A stretch of DNA of 64,000 nt from Sanguibacter suaedae (GTDB lineage Bacteria; Actinomycetota; Actinomycetes; Actinomycetales; Cellulomonadaceae), in contig NZ_JAEINH010000012.1 in the NCBI RefSeq assembly GCF_016342785.1, positions 22,568 through 86,567 of the forward strand, read 5' to 3'. Below the pieces are notes generated by a model that saw only the letters and a list, made by a program, of their open reading frames with translations, was not told the origin of the DNA and did not search any database. This document shows positions 59,128 through 64,000 of the stretch, piece after piece (position 1 is the first letter of the stretch; every line of letters begins with the position of its first letter). The position numbers and the translations under genes are program-made.

Positions 59128-59871
59128 TCAGAGGGCCCAGGTGTCCAGGCGACCGCACATGCCGAAGCGCGCCGGGGCCGGGCGGACGTCGGCCGACGCG
59201 GTGCGCGCCACGGACAGGTGCGGTGCGAGGCCGTGCGCCAACGACGCGAGTGCACGGTCCGTGGCACGGGTCTGCGCGGCGACCGTCGCCTCCCAGGTGG
59301 ACCGCCACCCCGGGACGCGGTCCCGGACGAGGTGCGCGGCGGCCGCGTACAGCTCCTCCATCGCGTCGCCGGGGCCCACGTCGTCGACGCGCACCCGGAG
59401 CGCCGCGAAACCCTCGAGGGCGAGGTCACGGCGGGCACGTGCGGCCCGGGCGACGGGGCCGTCGGCACCCGCGTCGGACAGCACCTCGACGGGCGGGAGC
59501 GCGGCCGCCCGCCCGTACCGCTCCGGGTCGCGCAGCACGTCGAGGGGGAACGTCATGACGGCGTCGCCCGCCTCGGGCAGACCCGCGTTGGACATGACGA
59601 CGAGGATCTCGAGACCGCCGTCGTTGAGGAGGCGGTGCACCACGCCGGGCTCGAACCACAGGAGGGCACCCGCCTCCAGGCGGTGCTCGACGAACCCGTC
59701 CGGGCCCAGCGTCTGCACGGCGCCCGAGCCCGCGAGCACCACGTACCCCTCGGCCGACGCCGTGTGCAGGTGCGGGGTGCCACCCCCCACGAGACCGGCC
59801 CCGTCGGGCGTCGGCCAGTCGTACACGCGCAGGCGCGAGACCGACGTGCCCCCGGGGAACGGGACCGTCAT
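59128..59871 (-). CDS. Cupin-domain protein
   Basis: The 247-residue protein has an N-terminal single cupin domain: TPHLHTASAEGYVVLAGSGAVQTLG (metal His-x-His and Glu) and WFEPGVVHRLLNDGGLEILVVMSNAGLPE (second His). The C-terminal 110 residues are helical and Ala/Arg-rich with no known domain. Cupins of this type in sugar operons act as isomerases, epimerases or carbohydrate sensors. The ATG at 59871 overlaps the previous gene's stop (ATGA), which sets the start. Confidence 0.8.
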   Translation of the reverse strand: MTVPFPGGTSVSRLRVYDWPTPDGAGLVGGGTPHLHTASAEGYVVLAGSGAVQTLGPDGFVEHRLEAGALLWFEPGVVHRLLNDGGLEILVVMSNAGLPEAGDAVMTFPLDVLRDPERYGRAAALPPVEVLSDAGADGPVARAARARRDLALEGFAALRVRVDDVGPGDAMEELYAAAAHLVRDRVPGWRSTWEATVAAQTRATDRALASLAHGLAPHLSVARTASADVRPAPARFGMCGRLDTWAL

Positions 59872-60875
59872 GCCGGCGTCGACCCGCCCCGGGCGGCGAC
59901 CTCGCCGAGCCGCGCACGGCCCGCGCCCGCGAGCGCCTCGCCGCGCACCGGGTCGGCGCCGCCGTCGGACACCACGACCGCGTAGCGGAAGGTCAGGGTC
60001 TCGCCGGGCGCGAAGGGGATCTCCTCGCTGAAGAACGGCGCCGCGCACACGCACGCGAACCACTCGTTGCGGGCGAACCACTCCGGGTCCTGCCCCGGCG
60101 ACGACGGGCCGCGAGGGTTCTCGGGGTCGTCGACCATGACGATCGTCGAGTCGCGGGCCGTCTCGTCGTGCGTGCCCGTGAAGCCCATCCACGGGGCGCG
60201 CTGCCCGCGGATCTCCTCGCCGCCCGCGAAGTCGGGGGCGAGGATGGTGCCGCCCGTGAAGGAGCGGGGGCCGCGCCAGAAGAGCCCGCCGTAGCCCGCG
60301 TTCTCGCGGCCGTTGGTCGTCGGGCTGCCGATGGGCAGGTCCGCGCCGGACACGTTCGTGAGGGTCGACGTGAACGTCAGGACCCAGGAGCCCGGCTCGT
60401 CCGCGAGGCCCACCGTGAACGAGCGGGACTCGTCGACGACGCGCTCGCCCGCCTGCGTCACCCACGCGAGCGCCTCCGTGACGTCCACGCGGTCACCTGC
60501 CCCGTTCTCCGCCGAGCCTTCCTCCCCCGGTCCCACCAGAGCGGTGAAGTCCTCGTGGACCATCGACCCGTCGTTGTCGAGCTGCACGTACCCCTCGCCC
60601 GCCACGAACGTGGGCCCACCCCAGAAGTTGTGCGGCCCCACGTTGGGCAGCGACCACGCGATGCCCTTGTGCCACACGTGGTCGTGCGGTCGGAAGAGGC
60701 TCACGAGGTCGCCCGTGACCGTCCGTACCGGGTGGAAGTACGGGCGCGGCGACTCGAGCTGGACGTCCGTGGGGCGGTACACGTACCGGACGAGCTCGAC
60801 GTCCGGGTCCGTGCCGGTGCCGGTGAGCACCACCCCGAGGGCCGTGCCGTCGTCGGTGAGCGTCAGGCGGGTCAT
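59868..60875 (-). CDS. PmoA-like protein (DUF6807 family)
   Basis: The 335-residue protein has the beta-sandwich pattern of the PmoA/DUF6807 family found beside Gfo/Idh oxidoreductases: an N-terminal YRPTDVQLESPRPYFHPVRT, HDHVWHKGIAWSLPNVGPHNFWGG and a later GYGGLFWRGPRSF. Despite the name, these proteins are not methane monooxygenase subunits; they look like carbohydrate-active or mutarotase-like folds. The function is unknown. The ATG at 60875 overlaps the oxidoreductase stop, and GGAGATCTC is the ribosome site. Confidence 0.85.
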   Translation of the reverse strand: MTRLTLTDDGTALGVVLTGTGTDPDVELVRYVYRPTDVQLESPRPYFHPVRTVTGDLVSLFRPHDHVWHKGIAWSLPNVGPHNFWGGPTFVAGEGYVQLDNDGSMVHEDFTALVGPGEEGSAENGAGDRVDVTEALAWVTQAGERVVDESRSFTVGLADEPGSWVLTFTSTLTNVSGADLPIGSPTTNGRENAGYGGLFWRGPRSFTGGTILAPDFAGGEEIRGQRAPWMGFTGTHDETARDSTIVMVDDPENPRGPSSPGQDPEWFARNEWFACVCAAPFFSEEIPFAPGETLTFRYAVVVSDGGADPVRGEALAGAGRARLGEVAARGGSTPA

Positions 60876-62107
60876 GAGATCTCCTCGGTGGTGGACGGGG
60901 TGGTGGGGGCGATGTGGGCTGGCGGCGCGCCGTGCGGGGAACCAGCCCACGGCGCGCCGGTGCCGTCCATGGACGCCGCGAAGGGGTGCCCCGGGCCGAT
61001 CTCGCCGCGTCGCACGGGGGCACGGGTGAACGCCGACGCGTAGGTCGCGGCGACGAGCTCCATCGTGGCGCGTGCGTCCCGGGCGGTCACCGGGGGCGCC
61101 TCGCCCGCGTCGAGCGCGTCGAGGACGGCGCGGACCTGCGACGAGTGGCTCGACGGCGCGGCGTCCGGGTCCGGCACCCAGCGCGCAGCGACGTCCTCGT
61201 GGCCCGGCGCCGGGGTGACGGTCCAGTGCTCGTCCGTGTACCCGTAGAGGTGCTCGAGCTCGACGGTCGCGTGCTGCATGTCGAAGCGCAACGCCGACGT
61301 CTGCCGCGGCGACACCACCGAGCTCACGACCGTGGCGAGCACCCCGTCCGCGAACCGCACGAGCGCCATCGACACGTCCTCCGTGTCCGTGTCCCGGTCC
61401 TGGCGGCCGGCCATCGCGGTGACCTCCTCCCACGGGCCGAGCACGGACAGCAGCAGGTCGAGCTGGTGGATGCCGTGACCCATCGTCGGCCCACCGCCCT
61501 CGGTGTCCCACCGGCCGCGCCAGGGCGCCGCGAAGTACTCGGCGTCGCGGAACCAGAGCGTGCTGCACTGCGCGACGAGCGGCCGGCCCAGTGGCGCGTC
61601 GGGTGCCGCGAGGAGGTCGCGCAGACGCTGCGCGCCCGCACCGAAGCGGTGCTGGAAGACGACGCTCACGTGCGCCCCGGTCTCGTCCTCGAGGGCGATG
61701 AGGTCGTCCAGCTCGTCGAGGGACAGGGTGGGTGGCTTCTCCAGGAGGACGTCGACGCCCGCGCGGAGCACCTGCGCGGCGAGAGCCGCGTGCGACGTGG
61801 GCGGGGTGCACACGTGGACGAGGTGCAGGCCCGCAGGGTCCGCGAGGACGGCGGCGAGGTCCGTGGAGGGCTCGACGGTCGCACCGTCGGTCGACCACGT
61901 ACGCGCGAAGTCCTCGGCGCGCCCGGCGTCGACGTCGACCGCCCATGCGAGACGCACACGGTCACCCGAGTCGGCGAGGGCCTGCGCGTGGGCGTGCGCG
62001 ATGCCGCCGGTGCCGACGATCGCGGCGCGGTACGTGGGGGCGCCGGGTGGCGTCCGGCCCACGTGGTCCGCGCGGTCTGCCGGTGTGGGGGTGGTCGCTG
62101 GTGTCAC
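60872..62107 (-). CDS. Gfo/Idh/MocA-family oxidoreductase
   Basis: The 411-residue protein is a paralogue of the oxidoreductase at 36811. The N-terminal Rossmann motif is AAIVGTGGIAHAHAQALADSG; HVCTPPTSHAALAAQ and LEKPPTLSLDEL follow; the catalytic-domain block is WRGRWDTEGGGPTMGHGIHQLDLL. It probably oxidises or isomerises a sugar released from hemicellulose. GTG 62107 has a GGAGGC site; the frame stays open to 62368, but that part has no similarity and holds operators. It heads the operon oxidoreductase, PmoA-like, cupin, esterase. Confidence 0.92.
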   Translation of the reverse strand: MTPATTPTPADRADHVGRTPPGAPTYRAAIVGTGGIAHAHAQALADSGDRVRLAWAVDVDAGRAEDFARTWSTDGATVEPSTDLAAVLADPAGLHLVHVCTPPTSHAALAAQVLRAGVDVLLEKPPTLSLDELDDLIALEDETGAHVSVVFQHRFGAGAQRLRDLLAAPDAPLGRPLVAQCSTLWFRDAEYFAAPWRGRWDTEGGGPTMGHGIHQLDLLLSVLGPWEEVTAMAGRQDRDTDTEDVSMALVRFADGVLATVVSSVVSPRQTSALRFDMQHATVELEHLYGYTDEHWTVTPAPGHEDVAARWVPDPDAAPSSHSSQVRAVLDALDAGEAPPVTARDARATMELVAATYASAFTRAPVRRGEIGPGHPFAASMDGTGAPWAGSPHGAPPAHIAPTTPSTTEEIS

Positions 62108-62370
62108 GGGCTGCCTCCGGGGTGCGTCGGCGGTGGTCGCTGGACGCCGCGTCCCGGGCGGGCATCGGGGTCGATGCGCGAGCCGAGGGTCAACGGCGGT
62201 GTTGAATCGATCCAACACTAGCGGGAAACGCTTCCCGCGCAAGCCTCCGGCGCACCTCCGGGCGAGTTTCGACGAATGTTCCTCAAATCGTTTCGACACC
62301 CGGGGGTCGTCGTCTACGCTGCTGTCATCCCCATCGTCCGCAGCAGTCTCGCAACGGAGTGAGTACAACG
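62108..62370. promoter_or_regulatory. Divergent control region with three LacI-type palindromes
   Basis: Between the minus-strand operon and the GH51 gene lie TGAATCGATCCA (62203-62214), GCGGGAAACGCTTCCCGC (62221-62238) and CAAATCGTTTCG (62284-62295). The first and third resemble the rhamnose-locus operator TGAATCGTTTCA. The second has 7-base perfect arms and the CG-centred form of CcpA/CelR-type sites. At least two LacI-family regulators may meet here; neither gene is adjacent. Confidence 0.6.
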
Positions 62371-63933
62371 ATGAAGAACGAGTCGACCGGCACCGCCGCC
62401 GGCGCCACCGCCCTCGAGGCGACCGTCACCCTGCACCCCGACTTCCAGGTCGGCCCCATCGACCGCCGCCTCTTCGGGTCCTTCGTGGAGCACCTCGGGC
62501 GCGCCGTCTACACGGGCATCTACGAGCCCGGCCACCCGACGTCCGACGAGCACGGCTTCCGCCGCGACGTCGCGGACCTCACCCACGAGCTCGGCGTGAG
62601 CATGATCCGCTACCCCGGCGGCAACTTCGTCTCCAACTACGTGTGGGAGGACGGCGTCGGCCCCAAGGAGGACCGCAAGCCGTTCATCGACCTCGCCTGG
62701 CGCACCATCGAGCCCAACGAGGTCGGCACGGACGAGTTCCTCCAGTGGGCCGAGCGCGAGGGCATCGAGCCCATGATGGCCGTGAACCTCGGCACCCGCG
62801 GCGTCGCCGCAGCAGCCGCCCTCGTCGAGTACTGCAACGGCGAGGCCGGCTCGCAGTGGGCCGACATGCGCATCGCGAACGGCCGCGAGAAGCCCTACGG
62901 CGTCAAGCTCTGGTGCCTGGGCAACGAGATGGACGGCCCGTGGCAGATCGGCCACAAGGACGCCCACGAGTACGGCAAGCTCGCCGCCGAGGCCGGCAAG
63001 GCCATGAAGCTCGTCGACCCGAGCATCGAGCTCGTCGCCTGCGGGTCGTCGTCCATGTACATGGACACCTTCGGCGAGTGGGAGCGCACCGTCCTGTCGT
63101 ACACGTACGACATCGTCGACCACATCTCCATGCACGCGTACTACGAGGAGAAGAACGGCGACCGCGCGAGCTTCCTCGGTTCCGCGACCGCCATGGACCG
63201 CTTCATCGAGCGTGTCGTCGCGTCGGCCGACGCGATCGGCGCCCAGAAGCGCTCCGACAAGAAGATCACCATCTCCTTCGACGAGTGGAACGTCTGGTAC
63301 CTCGAGACGCGGTTCGTCGGAGAGAAGAACCTCCCCCTCCAGCGGGACGCCCCGCGCATCATCGAGGACGTCTACTCGGCGCTCGACGCCGTCGTCGTCG
63401 GCGACCTCCTCGTGACGCTCCTCAACCACGCCGACCGGGTGCCCGTCGCGGCGCTCGCGCAGCTCGTCAACGTCATCGCCCCGATCATGACGGAGCCGGG
63501 CGGCGAGGCCTGGCGCCAGACGACGTTCCACCCGTTCGCGCACACCGCCCGCCTCGCCCAGGGGTCCGTGCTCGACCTGCGCGTCGACGTCCCCACCATG
63601 ACCACGACCGCGCACGGCGACGTCCCCGTCGTCACCGCCGCGGCCACGTGGGGCGGGGCGTCGGCCGAGGGCACGGGTGACGTTGCGCTGTTCCTCGTGA
63701 ACCGGTCCGCGGAGCCCGCCACCGTGACGATCAAGCACCCAGGCGTGCGCCTCGACCTCGCCGGCGGGATCGAGCTCCTCGCCGACCACGTCGGCATGCG
63801 CGAGGGCAAGGCCGCCGCGGAGGAGGTCGGGGTCGTCGAGCGCGACGCTCCCGGGTCCGCGGAGGGCACCGTGACCATCACGCTCGCCCCCGAGTCGTGG
63901 AGCGCCTGGCACGGCACCGCCACCCGCGCCTGA
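62371..63933 (+). CDS. Alpha-L-arabinofuranosidase, GH51
   Basis: The 520-residue intracellular enzyme removes arabinofuranosyl side chains from xylan or arabinan oligosaccharides. Family motifs are IDRRLFGSFVEHLGRAVYTGIY at the N-terminus, MIRYPGGNFVSNYVWEDGVGP, KLWCLGNEMDGPWQ with acid/base Glu186, and ISFDEWNVWY with nucleophile Glu305. The C-terminal beta domain is complete. I start it at ATG 62371; a GTG four codons earlier (62359) overlaps the GGAG site and is less likely. It is divergent from the esterase operon and shares its control region. Confidence 0.95.
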   Translation: MKNESTGTAAGATALEATVTLHPDFQVGPIDRRLFGSFVEHLGRAVYTGIYEPGHPTSDEHGFRRDVADLTHELGVSMIRYPGGNFVSNYVWEDGVGPKEDRKPFIDLAWRTIEPNEVGTDEFLQWAEREGIEPMMAVNLGTRGVAAAAALVEYCNGEAGSQWADMRIANGREKPYGVKLWCLGNEMDGPWQIGHKDAHEYGKLAAEAGKAMKLVDPSIELVACGSSSMYMDTFGEWERTVLSYTYDIVDHISMHAYYEEKNGDRASFLGSATAMDRFIERVVASADAIGAQKRSDKKITISFDEWNVWYLETRFVGEKNLPLQRDAPRIIEDVYSALDAVVVGDLLVTLLNHADRVPVAALAQLVNVIAPIMTEPGGEAWRQTTFHPFAHTARLAQGSVLDLRVDVPTMTTTAHGDVPVVTAAATWGGASAEGTGDVALFLVNRSAEPATVTIKHPGVRLDLAGGIELLADHVGMREGKAAAEEVGVVERDAPGSAEGTVTITLAPESWSAWHGTATRA

Positions 63934-63940
63934 GCCACCC

Positions 63941-64000
63941 GACCCAGCCCCACCCAGCCCGGCTCAGCCCAACCCAGCCCGGCTCAGCCCAACCCAGCCC
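63941..64000. repeat. Short tandem repeat after the GH51 gene
   Basis: Positions 63961-63980 and 63981-64000 are identical 20-base units, GGCTCAGCCCAACCCAGCCC, preceded by a degenerate copy from about 63941. The array runs off the window. Confidence 0.8.

Overview
The window comes from a high-GC Gram-positive actinobacterium, most likely a plant-polymer-degrading member of the Micrococcales (Cellulomonas, Sanguibacter or Promicromonospora type). The evidence is very high GC, many GTG and TTG starts, ATGA/GTGA stop-start overlaps, RNase J, an LAxTG-type sorting signal, LacI-controlled sugar genes and several glycan-active enzymes. The placement is inferred from gene content only; no rRNA or tRNA gene was found.

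Region 1 (1-19,000) is mostly core genome. It holds a divergent anti-sigma/anti-anti-sigma pair, a ThuA-like protein, a YghZ-type aldo-keto reductase and a class II aldolase behind a LacI-type operator. It continues with release factor 3, RNase J, a membrane GGDEF protein, a complete peptide-type ABC importer, a CPA1 antiporter, a small HTH regulator with a 65-residue companion, AzlCD, and a DUF421 protein whose upstream partner carries an in-frame UGA.

Region 2 (19,000-30,150) is an accessory stretch of mixed composition. It contains a kinase-fold protein, a VOC gene broken by one UGA, orphan hypotheticals, a serine hydrolase, two ISL3 transposase remnants on either side of a small secreted-peptide gene, and a stand-alone PheS-like ligase. 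That ligase sits behind a leader with a short Phe-containing peptide and competing RNA pairings. A SoxR/MBL-hydrolase pair with a near-consensus SoxR box follows, then an Abi/HEPN protein with a C-terminal extension resembling the toxin-binding domain of Xre/MbcA/ParS antitoxins.

Region 3 (30,300-39,000) is an L-rhamnose locus. rhaM, rhaI, the bifunctional aldolase/dehydrogenase and rhaB lie on the minus strand, divergent from a LacI regulator, an oxidoreductase and a GH43-like propeller protein. The 12-mer TGAATCGTTTCA occurs before both rhaI and the distant class II aldolase at 3.5 kb, suggesting one regulon. No sugar transporter for this pathway is in the window.

Region 4 (39,000-56,900) is a nearly gap-free minus-strand cluster. 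In transcription order it encodes a small FHA protein, a PP2C phosphatase, a second FHA protein, a transmembrane Ser/Thr kinase, a 2040-residue membrane-anchored Ig-like/FN3 giant, MoxR, DUF58 and a transglutaminase-fold protein lacking all three catalytic residues. A cell-wall-anchored LARTG protein is transcribed divergently. I see it as a phospho-signalling system coupled to a large surface structure, and it is my main candidate for an uncharacterised system.

Region 5 (56,900-64,000) has a tandem GNAT protein and a hemicellulose side-chain island: a minus-strand operon (oxidoreductase, PmoA-like, cupin, CE7 acetyl-xylan esterase) divergent from a GH51 arabinofuranosidase. Three LacI-type palindromes lie between them, and the window ends inside a short tandem repeat.
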